Shown: piece after piece, positions 1 to 5,237 of the stretch | How positions within the stretch are numbered: the first letter of the stretch is position 1 | Layout of the letters: each line of letters begins with the position of its first letter | Source of the DNA: Ramlibacter sp. | GTDB lineage: Bacteria; Pseudomonadota; Gammaproteobacteria; Burkholderiales; Burkholderiaceae_C | Reading direction: 5' to 3' | DNA length: 5,684 nucleotides | Assembly: GCA_021156245.1 (NCBI GenBank) | Contig: JAJNBO010000194.1 | Coordinates: forward strand, 1 to 5,684 | Notes under the pieces: generated by a model | What the model was told of the DNA's origin: nothing | Database searches by the model: none | What the model saw: the letters and a program-made list of their open reading frames with translations, nothing else | Position numbers and translations under genes: made by a program

Positions 1-1
1 C

Positions 2-889
2 GACGGCCACACCGCCATGCTGCTGGGCGCGGCCAAGTACCTGGCGAAGCACCGCGACTTCGACGGCATCGTCAACTTCATCTTCCAGCCGGCGGAAGAG
101 GGCGGCAACGCCGGCGCCAAGGCCATGATGAAGGATGGCCTGTTCGAGAAGTTTCCGTGCGACGAGATCTACGGCATCCACAACATGCCGGGTTTTCCGG
201 TCGGGCACTTCGCCTTCCGCAAGGGGCCGGCGATGGCGTCGAGCAACCGCTTCGACATCATCGTGCGCGGCACGGGCGGTCACGCCGCGCAGCCGCACAA
301 GGCGGTGGACACCATCGTCATCGCGGCAGAACTGGTGGGCGCGCTGCAGACGCTGATTTCGCGCCACAAGAACCCGATCGACGTGGCCGTGGTCAGCGTG
401 ACGCAGATCCACGCCGGCGACGCCTACAACGTGCTGCCCGGCGAGGCCGTCATCAAGGGTACGGTGCGCACATTCAGCACCGAGGTGCTGGACGACATCG
501 AAAGCAACATGCGCCGCATGGCCGAGATGCTCCCGCAGGCGCATGGGGGCTCGGGCGAATTGAAGTTCCACCGTGCCTACCCGCCGCTGGTGAACTGGGA
601 CGCGCAGACCGAGTTCGCGATGAAGGTGGCGCAGGACGCCTTCGGTGCGGACAAGGTGGACGGCAACACACCCCAACACGGCGGCGCAGAGGATTTCTCT
701 TTCTACCTGCAGGAAGTGCCTGGCAGCTACCTCTTCCTGGGCAACGGCGAAGGCGCGCACCGCGAGGAAAAGTACATCGGCATGGGGCCGTGCGAGCTGC
801 ACAACCCCAACTACGACTTCAATGACGCGCTGCTTCCGATCGGCTCCACGTACTGGGTGAAATTGGTGGGGGCGTTCTTCGCGCGGTAG
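2..889 (+). CDS. M20D family amidohydrolase (hippurate hydrolase / N-acyl amino acid hydrolase type), 5'-truncated
   Basis: Metal-dependent hydrolase of the M20D peptidase family, which cleaves N-acyl (for example benzoyl or acetyl) amino acids in the cytoplasm. The frame is open from the left edge: the first codons read DGHTAM, the second half of the family's CGHDGHT metal motif, so the ATG at position 17 is internal and roughly 100 N-terminal residues lie outside the window. Counting visible residues from position 2, later hallmarks are QPAEEGG (Glu32/Glu33, metal and general base), GIHN (His60, metal), the dimerisation-domain motif GGHAAQPH (about 92-99), GGAEDFSFY, and the C-terminal ELHNPNYDFND with His267 as the last metal ligand. 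The visible 295 residues fit a family length near 390-400. The C-terminal end is intact (TAG). The exact acyl substrate cannot be told. The downstream gene is convergent, so this gene is the last of its transcription unit. Confidence 0.95.
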   Translation, partial: DGHTAMLLGAAKYLAKHRDFDGIVNFIFQPAEEGGNAGAKAMMKDGLFEKFPCDEIYGIHNMPGFPVGHFAFRKGPAMASSNRFDIIVRGTGGHAAQPHKAVDTIVIAAELVGALQTLISRHKNPIDVAVVSVTQIHAGDAYNVLPGEAVIKGTVRTFSTEVLDDIESNMRRMAEMLPQAHGGSGELKFHRAYPPLVNWDAQTEFAMKVAQDAFGADKVDGNTPQHGGAEDFSFYLQEVPGSYLFLGNGEGAHREEKYIGMGPCELHNPNYDFNDALLPIGSTYWVKLVGAFFAR

Positions 890-902
890 CGAAGGGCGCC
901 GG

Positions 903-1112
903 CTACATCAATTCCGACACCAGCGCGGCCAGGAAGACGCCGACGACCAACGCGACCACGACCGCGCTGCCGATGGCAAGCGGGCGCCAATTGAAGCCGC
1001 TGCCACCGACCCGCAGTCCGCTGGGACCCGCAAAGGTCTTCGAGGCGCTTCTGAGTTCGCCAGTGCGTGGATCGATGGCAACCCTGAAGTCGTCCATCCG
1101 GCTTGGGGACAT
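903..1112 (-). CDS. small single-pass membrane protein, function unknown
   Basis: A 69-residue protein that I do not recognise as a named family. Residues 1-43 are hydrophilic (MDDFRVAIDPRTGELRS near the start). Residues about 44-66 form one strongly hydrophobic helix (LAIGSAVVVALVVGVFLAAL), followed by a three- to five-residue tail, so it looks like a tail-anchored inner-membrane protein with its N-terminus in the cytoplasm. The ATG at 1110-1112 is preceded on the minus strand by GGGAGAG, 6 nt before the start, a good Shine-Dalgarno; this is the main support for the gene and its start. An internal Met6 is a less likely start. Its stop is 13 bp from the stop of the convergent M20 gene, with no terminator between them. 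Overlapping open frames here lack a comparable ribosome site or protein-like composition. Confidence 0.65.
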   Translation of the reverse strand: MSPSRMDDFRVAIDPRTGELRSASKTFAGPSGLRVGGSGFNWRPLAIGSAVVVALVVGVFLAALVSELM

Positions 1113-1140
1113 GCTGCTCTCTCCCGTTCGTCGTTGAAAG

Positions 1141-1185
1141 GACCGCTGGCATCGAACACGTGCGATGCCCTGCAGGGTCTTTTTT
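1141..1185 (+). terminator. candidate plus-strand intrinsic terminator
   Basis: An inner stem GGCATCG (1148-1154) pairs with CGATGCC (1163-1169) across an 8-nt loop. An outer stem GACC (1141-1144) pairs with GGTC (1176-1179), separated from the inner stem by an asymmetric internal loop (3 and 6 nt). Six T residues follow at once (1180-1185), as in a Rho-independent terminator reading rightward. No plus-strand gene ends immediately before it; the nearest is the M20 hydrolase, about 250 bp upstream. It could end that transcript after reading through the minus-strand small gene, end an unseen small RNA, or act as an attenuator before the membrane gene at 1271. The internal loop lowers confidence. 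Confidence 0.5.
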
Positions 1186-1191
1186 AAGACT

Positions 1192-1226
1192 CTGCCGCCA
1201 AGGCAGGTGTAGGACGCCTGCGCAGG
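1192..1226 (+). other. overlapping hairpins in the leader of the membrane protein gene
   Basis: Three complementary arrangements share bases: CTGCC (1192-1196) with GGCAG (1202-1206), loop 5; GCAGGTG (1203-1209) with CGCCTGC (1215-1221), loop 5 and one G-T wobble; and the perfect 10-bp palindrome CCTGCGCAGG (1217-1226). The first two cannot form together because both use GCAG at 1203-1206. They lie 45-80 nt before the likely start at 1271. They may be chance structures of GC-rich DNA; no regulatory role is shown. Confidence 0.25.
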
Positions 1227-1270
1227 ACGAAGGGAGCTTCAGCGCCAGCGAGATAGCGCACTATTGCTCC

Positions 1271-1708
1271 ATGTCACTGGTCCCCATGTCCGTGCCCGAT
1301 ATCCTCTCGAGTGCCTTCGTCGAGCGCGCAATCGACCAGCTGCCCTGGTTCGCCGTGGTGCTGCTGGTCTCGGTGGCCATCACGTCCCTGTTTTCCCGCG
1401 AGCGCCGCCGGCGGCTTGGCCTCACCAGGTTCCTGCTCGGCTACCTGTGCATCGTCGCCGTGCCGCTCTTTGGCGTGATCGTGCTGCGGTCGGCGCTGCG
1501 CGAGGGACTGGAACAAGCCGGCCACGGTTGGTGGGCCGCGTTATGGCTCAGCCTGTTCTGGATGGTGACCTTCATCGTCGTGGGGCAGTGGGTCGTGCGC
1601 CGCATGCCGCCGAGCCGCGGGTGGCTGCGGGACTATCGTCAGGCGGGTCGCAACATCTGGCGCGACCGGCTGGCGCGGTGGTTCGGCATCCGCTGGCGCG
1701 ATGGATGA
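1271..1708 (+). CDS. three-helix integral membrane protein, function unknown
   Basis: A 145-residue protein that I do not recognise. It has three hydrophobic segments: about residues 24-41 (LPWFAVVLLVSVAITSLF), 53-73 (RFLLGYLCIVAVPLFGVIVL) and 88-110 (WWAALWLSLFWMVTFIVVGQWV). A basic stretch ERRRR after helix 1 and a very basic C-terminal tail (RRMPPSRGWLRDYRQAG and beyond, about 110-145) suggest by the positive-inside rule that both the helix 1-2 loop and the tail would prefer the cytoplasm, so the real topology is uncertain. The frame is open back to 1103, but that part overlaps the candidate terminator and reads unlike protein, so I chose ATG 1271; ATG 1286 (Met6) is equally possible. Neither has a clear Shine-Dalgarno. 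Its stop lies 3 bp from the stop of the convergent hydrolase gene. Confidence 0.7.
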   Translation: MSLVPMSVPDILSSAFVERAIDQLPWFAVVLLVSVAITSLFSRERRRRLGLTRFLLGYLCIVAVPLFGVIVLRSALREGLEQAGHGWWAALWLSLFWMVTFIVVGQWVVRRMPPSRGWLRDYRQAGRNIWRDRLARWFGIRWRDG

Positions 1709-1711
1709 CGT

Positions 1712-2482
1712 TCATGCCGCCAGCCCGGTCTCGCTGCGATAGAGCTGCGGCAGGAAGTGCTCGAACATCCCCACTTCCTCGATGTTGTGCCGCAGCCAGA
1801 ACCTGCCTTTCAGCGGGGGGAAGACGATCCGCTCCAGGAACGGATGCACCCGCCGCCCGAGCGCACTCCGCGCGCCGAAGACCAGGCAATTCTCGTACGC
1901 GGTGCCCTCGGGCACGCGCTTGAATCTGTACTCCATGCGGACCAGCCCACAGATCCCGTGAAAGATGGGGTTGTGGATGAAGCCTTGCTCGTCGAGCTTC
2001 TCGATCACCGAGCAGACATTGACGGTGAAGCGCGGATTGCCTCCGAGCATTTCGCGCAGCCGCAGCACCGCGCCCGGCCCGACGCTTCCATCGGGCAGCC
2101 GCCGCGCATAGCTGGCGTGGACATGGTCGGCCGGATGCCAGGCGCGGTACCGGTTCACCCGCATGCCCCCGATGTCCACCGTGCCCTCCAGGTGGGCGAA
2201 CCACCACGCGAGCATGCGGGGCGTGACGCCGCGCAGGACCTGGTGGCGGATCCAGTAGCGGGTGCGCCCGTCCTCCAGGGTGTCGACACCGTAGTCCGCC
2301 GTGCTCAACGACCGCAGCGCCCAGGGAAGCCCGAAGGGCTCGGGCGGGCCGGAATGGTCCGCGCCATAGCCGCGGATCTCCCGGGGCTCGGTGGCCGCGC
2401 CCCGCACGGGAAGGGGAAAGGCCTGGTACGGACCGCCCGAAGGACGAAGTCCGGTGGCCGACTGGCTGAACGCACCGCTCAT
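1712..2482 (-). CDS. 2,4-diacetylphloroglucinol (DAPG) hydrolase-like protein, PhlG family
   Basis: Resembles the DAPG hydrolase (PhlG) family: zinc-dependent enzymes that break a carbon-carbon bond between an acyl group and an aromatic ring, giving mono-acetylphloroglucinol and acetate in Pseudomonas. Counting from the upstream Met at 2494, seen features are RYWIRHQVL (79-87), MLAWWFAHLEG (94-104), AWHPADH (118-124), and HNIEEVGMFEHFLPQLY (236-252). PhlG binds zinc through two His and two Glu, the last pair spaced His-x3-Glu; His236/Glu240 fit that spacing, and His120 or His124 plus Glu148 or Glu165 are candidates for the others. The family call is from motif memory; the natural substrate here is unknown. 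I prefer the start at 2480-2482 (Met5, 256 residues) because GGAG lies 6 nt before it, whereas ATG 2492-2494 (260 residues) has no ribosome site and would lie about 8 nt from the predicted transcript start. Divergent from the TetR gene, its probable regulator. Confidence 0.75.
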   Translation of the reverse strand: MSGAFSQSATGLRPSGGPYQAFPLPVRGAATEPREIRGYGADHSGPPEPFGLPWALRSLSTADYGVDTLEDGRTRYWIRHQVLRGVTPRMLAWWFAHLEGTVDIGGMRVNRYRAWHPADHVHASYARRLPDGSVGPGAVLRLREMLGGNPRFTVNVCSVIEKLDEQGFIHNPIFHGICGLVRMEYRFKRVPEGTAYENCLVFGARSALGRRVHPFLERIVFPPLKGRFWLRHNIEEVGMFEHFLPQLYRSETGLAA

Positions 2483-2498
2483 CTCGATCTCCATTAAG

Positions 2499-2512
2499 TA
2501 GTGCAGTCACTA
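2499..2512. promoter_or_regulatory. candidate TetR operator (inverted repeat)
   Basis: TAGTG-CAGT-CACTA is a perfect 5-bp inverted repeat with a 4-bp centre. It covers four bases of the hydrolase -10 box and the predicted start point, so a bound protein would block RNA polymerase. Its place between a divergent TetR gene and its neighbour makes the TetR protein the natural candidate. The arms are short for a TetR operator. CTATAC, which overlaps its right edge (2510-2515), recurs at 2545-2550 in the tetR promoter and could be part of a second, weaker site for autoregulation. Confidence 0.45.
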
Positions 2513-2537
2513 TACATATCCGCGAAGACGTTGTAAA
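2509..2537 (-). promoter_or_regulatory. sigma70-type promoter of the PhlG-like hydrolase gene
   Basis: On the minus strand, TTTACA (2532-2537, five of six matches to the -35 consensus) is followed after exactly 17 bp by TATAGT (2509-2514, a good -10). Transcription should begin near 2502, giving a leader of about 20 nt that carries the GGAG ribosome site for the ATG at 2480-2482. Confidence 0.65.
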
Positions 2538-2542
2538 GCGAT

Positions 2543-2551
2543 TGCTATACT
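2543..2551 (+). promoter_or_regulatory. extended -10 promoter of the TetR operon
   Basis: TGCTATACT is an extended -10 element (TGn plus TATACT at 2546-2551). No -35 match lies 16-18 bp upstream, which the extended -10 can compensate for. Transcription would start about 7 nt downstream, at or next to the A of ATG 2558, giving a leaderless message. Confidence 0.5.
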
Positions 2552-2557
2552 AAGTCC

Positions 2558-3259
2558 ATGGATAAGAAGCGAACGAAGGAAGGAGCTCCAGCCCGCGGCC
2601 GGCCCCGGTCCGATGCGATCCATTCGGAACTGCTCTGGGCCGCGACGCGGATGTTCAGCCGCCGGGGGAGGCTCGGCACGAGCACACGCGAGATCGCTGC
2701 CGAGGCGGGGACGACGGAGCGCACGCTCTTCAAGCACTTCGGTTCCAAGGAGGGCCTGCTGCACGCCGTCCTGGACGAAGCCGTGCTGGCGCAGCTTGCC
2801 CCGGCCTCGCTGGCCGAGCTCAAGCGGGCGATCCAGGCCTATGCCGGAGATTTCCAGGCTTGGCACCAGGCGCTGCTTCTCTCGCGACTGGAGGCCCTGC
2901 GCGCCGCTCCCGAATTGACGCGACTGCTGATCATCGAGCTGGTGGGCGACGAGGCGCAGCGCGCGCGCTTCGTCGCCCAGTGGAAGGAGGCGGCGTGGGC
3001 ACCGCTCGTGGCCCTGTTCGGGCAACTGCAGCGGGACGGGTCGCTGCGAAGCGATCTGGGAACTGAGGCCCTCGTTGCGCAGTTCCTGCGCAGCAACATG
3101 GGGTTCCTGGTCGGCCGCTTGCTGGCGGGGTCGTCCACGGAGGCGCAGGACCAGGAGGACGTGGCTGCGTTGGCGTCCTTGTTCTCCGCCGGTGCGGCCG
3201 CGCCGCCAAGCCGGCTTCGCGTGCCAGTGCAAAAGGTCGGCGCAAATGATGTTCGCTGA
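2558..3259 (+). CDS. TetR/AcrR family transcriptional regulator
   Basis: A 233-residue one-component repressor. After a basic N-terminal arm (KKRTKEGAPARGRPR, residues 3-17) comes the TetR_N DNA-binding domain at about 20-67. Its helix-turn-helix reads TSTREIAAEAGTTERTLFKH (41-60), followed by the conserved FGSKEGLL. The rest is the helical ligand-binding and dimerisation domain, whose sequence does not reveal the ligand. The start is fixed by the domain and by the lack of other in-frame starts before it; there is no Shine-Dalgarno before this ATG, matching the leaderless promoter described at 2543-2551. It is divergent from the PhlG-like hydrolase across a region with an inverted repeat, so it probably represses that gene and possibly itself. 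Its last 14 bp overlap the methyltransferase gene, implying translational coupling. Confidence 0.93.
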   Translation: MDKKRTKEGAPARGRPRSDAIHSELLWAATRMFSRRGRLGTSTREIAAEAGTTERTLFKHFGSKEGLLHAVLDEAVLAQLAPASLAELKRAIQAYAGDFQAWHQALLLSRLEALRAAPELTRLLIIELVGDEAQRARFVAQWKEAAWAPLVALFGQLQRDGSLRSDLGTEALVAQFLRSNMGFLVGRLLAGSSTEAQDQEDVAALASLFSAGAAAPPSRLRVPVQKVGANDVR

Positions 3260-3854
3260 CCCCTGGCTGGAACGCTGGCTTGGGCTGATCAAGCAACGCG
3301 CCGGAGAGCACCCCGTCCTCGAAATCGGATGCGGCTACGGCGACGACACGGCGACGCTTGCCGCTGCCGGCCTGTCGGTGATCGGGTTCGACCTCTCGCG
3401 TACCGCCCTTGCCGTGGCGCGCAGGCGCGTGCCGTCGGCGCGCCTCGAGCGCCGCGACATCCGTGAGCCACTGCCTGGCGCGGGCGGCTACGGCGTGGTG
3501 CTGGCCAGCCTGTCGCTGCACTACTTTCCCTGGACAGAGACCGTGCGCATCGTCGCCGGGATTCGCGACGCGCTGCGTCCCGACGGCATCCTGGTGTGTC
3601 GCCTGAACTCCACCGAGGACAGGCACTTTGGTGCCCAGGGAGGGATCGAGCTGGAGCCGGGTCTGTTCGAGGTGAAGGGACAGCCCAAGCGGTTCTTCGA
3701 CCGCCCAGCCGTGCAGGCGCTGTTCGCCGAAGGCTGGAGAATCCTGTCCATCGACCACGTCGTGACCGGCAAGTACTTCAAGCCCAAGGCTGCGTGGGAA
3801 ATCGTGGTCGAGCGCGTACCGCCCTCGATGCACCCAACCCGTCTCTCGTCATGA
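3246..3854 (+). CDS. class I SAM-dependent methyltransferase
   Basis: A 202-residue cytoplasmic methyltransferase of the Rossmann-like class I fold. SAM-binding motif I is VLEIGCGYGDD (24-34); the acidic residue ending strand 2 is Asp49 in GFDLS; motif II is ERRDI with Asp71; the post-motif region is VVLASLSLHYFPW (84-96), of the type seen in TehB-like and small-molecule enzymes; ALRPDGILVCRLNS (109-122) is the strand 5 region. The C-terminal third (FDRPAVQALF, GKYFKPKAAWEIVVE) completes the fold. The substrate cannot be inferred. The start at 3246 is chosen because the domain begins right after it, and AAAAGG (3231-3236) lies 9 nt upstream; ATG 3249 is an alternative. It begins inside the end of tetR and ends in an ATGA overlap with the AraC gene, so it is made as part of that operon. 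Confidence 0.9.
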   Translation: MMFADPWLERWLGLIKQRAGEHPVLEIGCGYGDDTATLAAAGLSVIGFDLSRTALAVARRRVPSARLERRDIREPLPGAGGYGVVLASLSLHYFPWTETVRIVAGIRDALRPDGILVCRLNSTEDRHFGAQGGIELEPGLFEVKGQPKRFFDRPAVQALFAEGWRILSIDHVVTGKYFKPKAAWEIVVERVPPSMHPTRLSS

Positions 3855-4681
3855 CCGCGCCGCTGGAGCATGTCGTCGTCCATCCGGCACCGCCGGAGCT
3901 GCGGACATGGTGCCTCTGCGCGATCGTCCGGCGGGTCCACGCGGGACCATTGCACTCGCTGGTGCAAGCGAACACGTGGGCCTGCCTGAACACGATCGTC
4001 AGCGGTGAAGTCCACGGGCACGACAGCGTGCTCCCACCGCGTTTCGTGACGGGGCCGTTTCCGTCACCCTTCCAGACCTGCGTGCCCGAGTCACTGGCGT
4101 CGGTCAGCCTGGTGCTGCAACCCTGGCTGCTGCCGCCGCTGACGGGCAGAGCGGCCCCGGAGCTTGCCGGGCGAGTGGCGGACGTGGCACAGCTTCGGTC
4201 GGGCGTGCTCGACGTTCTGTGCGACGCGTCGGAGGAAGCGTGCGACGAAGGCACGCTGGCGCCGTTGTGGGCGGCCGTGGCGGCACAGGTCGCCTCCCGG
4301 CAGCACGGCGCTCCAGCGCTTGCCCTTGACGCGCTTGCGCGGCACGGCGTCGCAGCCGCAGCCGAAGCGCTGGGGTGCGGCGCAAGACAGTACCTGAGGC
4401 GCTTCCGCGGCGCGATGGGGCTGCCGCCTGCCACCTGGCTGCGCATCCGGCGCTGGGAGGCGGCTGTAGCTTCGCTCGCCGGGCCGGAGCCCGCCTCCCT
4501 CGCCGAGCTGTCCCTGCGGCATGGCTTTTCCGACCAGGCCCATCTCGCCCGCGACACCCGTGCCATCGCGGACGCGTCGCCGGCGCGGCTGCGGCAGTTG
4601 TTGCGGGACAAGGCTGGTCACTGGTCACTGCAACCGGCCCATGTCCGATTGATCCAAGACGGGGACGACGCGCGCCCCTAG
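3851..4681 (+). CDS. AraC family transcriptional regulator
   Basis: A 276-residue regulator. The C-terminal DNA-binding domain (about 165-255) has two helix-turn-helix units: GVAAAAEALGCGARQYLRRF (166-185) and the second around LAELSLRHGFSDQAHLARD (217-235), ending in the family-typical ASPARLRQLL. The N-terminal part (about 15-100, with LNTIVSGEV and LPPRFVTGP) resembles the sensor domain of AraC proteins in the DUF6597 group; this is from memory and the ligand is unknown. The linker (100-165) is alanine-rich and helical. The ATG overlaps the methyltransferase stop as ATGA, which sets the start and implies coupled translation; the open frame extends upstream to 3596, but that stretch is a shadow of the methyltransferase. 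The second helix-turn-helix has Thr-Arg where most family members have Phe-Arg, a mild deviation. It ends 9 bp before the NuoB-like gene, the most obvious target or partner in the operon, although this is inference. Confidence 0.9.
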   Translation: MTAPLEHVVVHPAPPELRTWCLCAIVRRVHAGPLHSLVQANTWACLNTIVSGEVHGHDSVLPPRFVTGPFPSPFQTCVPESLASVSLVLQPWLLPPLTGRAAPELAGRVADVAQLRSGVLDVLCDASEEACDEGTLAPLWAAVAAQVASRQHGAPALALDALARHGVAAAAEALGCGARQYLRRFRGAMGLPPATWLRIRRWEAAVASLAGPEPASLAELSLRHGFSDQAHLARDTRAIADASPARLRQLLRDKAGHWSLQPAHVRLIQDGDDARP

Positions 4682-4690
4682 GCTGCGCGC

Positions 4691-5182
4691 ATGTCCCTCC
4701 ACTCGCCTTCCCCTGCCCGATCCGCCCAGGGCGGCTTTCTCCTGACCACTGTCGAAGAGGCGGTCCAGGCGGCCCGGGCAGGCAGCCTCTGGTACCTGAC
4801 CTTCGGCCTCGCATGCTGTGCCGTGGAGATGATCCACACAGCCATGGCACGCTACGACTTCGACCGGTTCAGCATGATCCCGCGCGCGAGTCCCCGGCAG
4901 GCGGACCTCATGATCGTCGCCGGAACCCTCACCAACAAGATGGCCCCCGCCATCCGCAAGGTGTACGACCAGATGGCCGAGCCCCGCTACGTGATCTCCA
5001 TGGGCTCGTGCGCCAACGGAGGGGGCTACTACCACTACGCGTATTCGGTGGTGCGCGGCTGCGACCGCGTCATCCCGGTGGATGTGTACGTGCCGGGTTG
5101 CCCGCCCACGCCCGAGGCCCTGCTCTACGGCGTCATGCAACTGCAGCGGAAGATTCGTGACGCCGCGCCGCTGCGGAGGTAG
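4691..5182 (+). CDS. NADH-quinone oxidoreductase subunit B-like protein (NuoB / PSST family)
   Basis: A 163-residue protein of the NuoB family, the complex I subunit that carries iron-sulfur cluster N2 and passes electrons to quinone at the inner face of the membrane. All four N2 ligands are present: Cys42-Cys43 in [10 protein letters not shown], Cys107 in [10 protein letters not shown] and Cys137 in VPGCPP. The conserved [20 protein letters not shown] (67-86) and GGYYHY are also intact. Length and style match the alpha/beta-proteobacterial and mitochondrial type, which lacks the C-terminal extension of Escherichia coli NuoB. Oddities against family sequences I recall are Tyr35 after SLW, where Pro is usual, and FSMIPR (60-65) where FGVVFR or similar is usual, close to the quinone site. 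There is no nuoA or nuoC neighbour; it follows the AraC gene by 9 bp, with only a weak AGG as ribosome site. It is probably a second, orphan copy, not the main complex I subunit. Confidence 0.9.
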   Translation: MSLHSPSPARSAQGGFLLTTVEEAVQAARAGSLWYLTFGLACCAVEMIHTAMARYDFDRFSMIPRASPRQADLMIVAGTLTNKMAPAIRKVYDQMAEPRYVISMGSCANGGGYYHYAYSVVRGCDRVIPVDVYVPGCPPTPEALLYGVMQLQRKIRDAAPLRR

Positions 5183-5194
5183 GCGGTGGAGTGG

Positions 5195-5237
5195 CCGGAA
5201 GCGGACGTCTGATTCCGAACAAGATGTCCGAATCCGG
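5195..5237. promoter_or_regulatory. long interrupted dyad between the NuoB-like and SDR genes
   Basis: CCGGA (5195-5199) pairs with TCCGG (5233-5237), and CGGACGTCT (5202-5210) pairs with AGATGTCCG (5222-5230) with one G-T wobble. A symmetric 2-by-2 mismatch separates the two stems and the central loop is 11 nt. It starts 12 nt after the NuoB-like stop. No T-run follows, so it is a poor intrinsic terminator. If the SDR gene starts from TAGAGT (5262-5267), the dyad would lie at about -79 to -37, a usual place for an activator site. CCGAA also occurs twice in direct orientation (5214-5218 and 5228-5232). Confidence 0.4.

Noticed and set aside
157..825. 222-codon plus-strand frame inside the M20 gene
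   Set aside because: Out-of-frame shadow, extremely Arg/Gly/His rich, inside a gene with conserved catalytic motifs.
811..1152. Longer minus-strand frames (811-1152 and 908-1159) over the small membrane gene
   Set aside because: They lack a Shine-Dalgarno, overlap the M20 end or the hairpin, and read as low-quality protein; the 69-codon frame has a good ribosome site and a clear membrane helix.
1157..1162. CACGTG hexamer
   Set aside because: A chance palindrome within the loop and stem of the candidate terminator; no bacterial regulator is implied by it alone.
1181..1190. Small hairpin GTCTT-TTTT-AAGAC around 1177-1190
   Set aside because: Five A/T-rich pairs formed largely by the T-run itself; the larger hairpin at 1141-1179 explains the T-run better.
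1757..2497. Plus-strand open frame of 246 codons opposite the PhlG-like gene
   Set aside because: It is the antisense of a gene with clear family motifs, has no ribosome site, and its composition (His, Arg, Pro and Ala rich) is typical of a GC-rich shadow frame.
2531..2551. TTGTAA as a -35 box for tetR
   Set aside because: Only 9 bp separate it from the TATACT -10, far too short; the same bases serve as the -35 of the opposite promoter.
3075..3245. Upstream extension of the methyltransferase frame
   Set aside because: Overlaps the TetR coding region in another frame and reads as Arg/Cys/Trp-rich noise; the domain begins just after ATG 3246.
2510..3292. 260-codon minus-strand frame opposite the TetR gene
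   Set aside because: Shadow of a gene with an unmistakable TetR helix-turn-helix; it also runs across the divergent promoter region.
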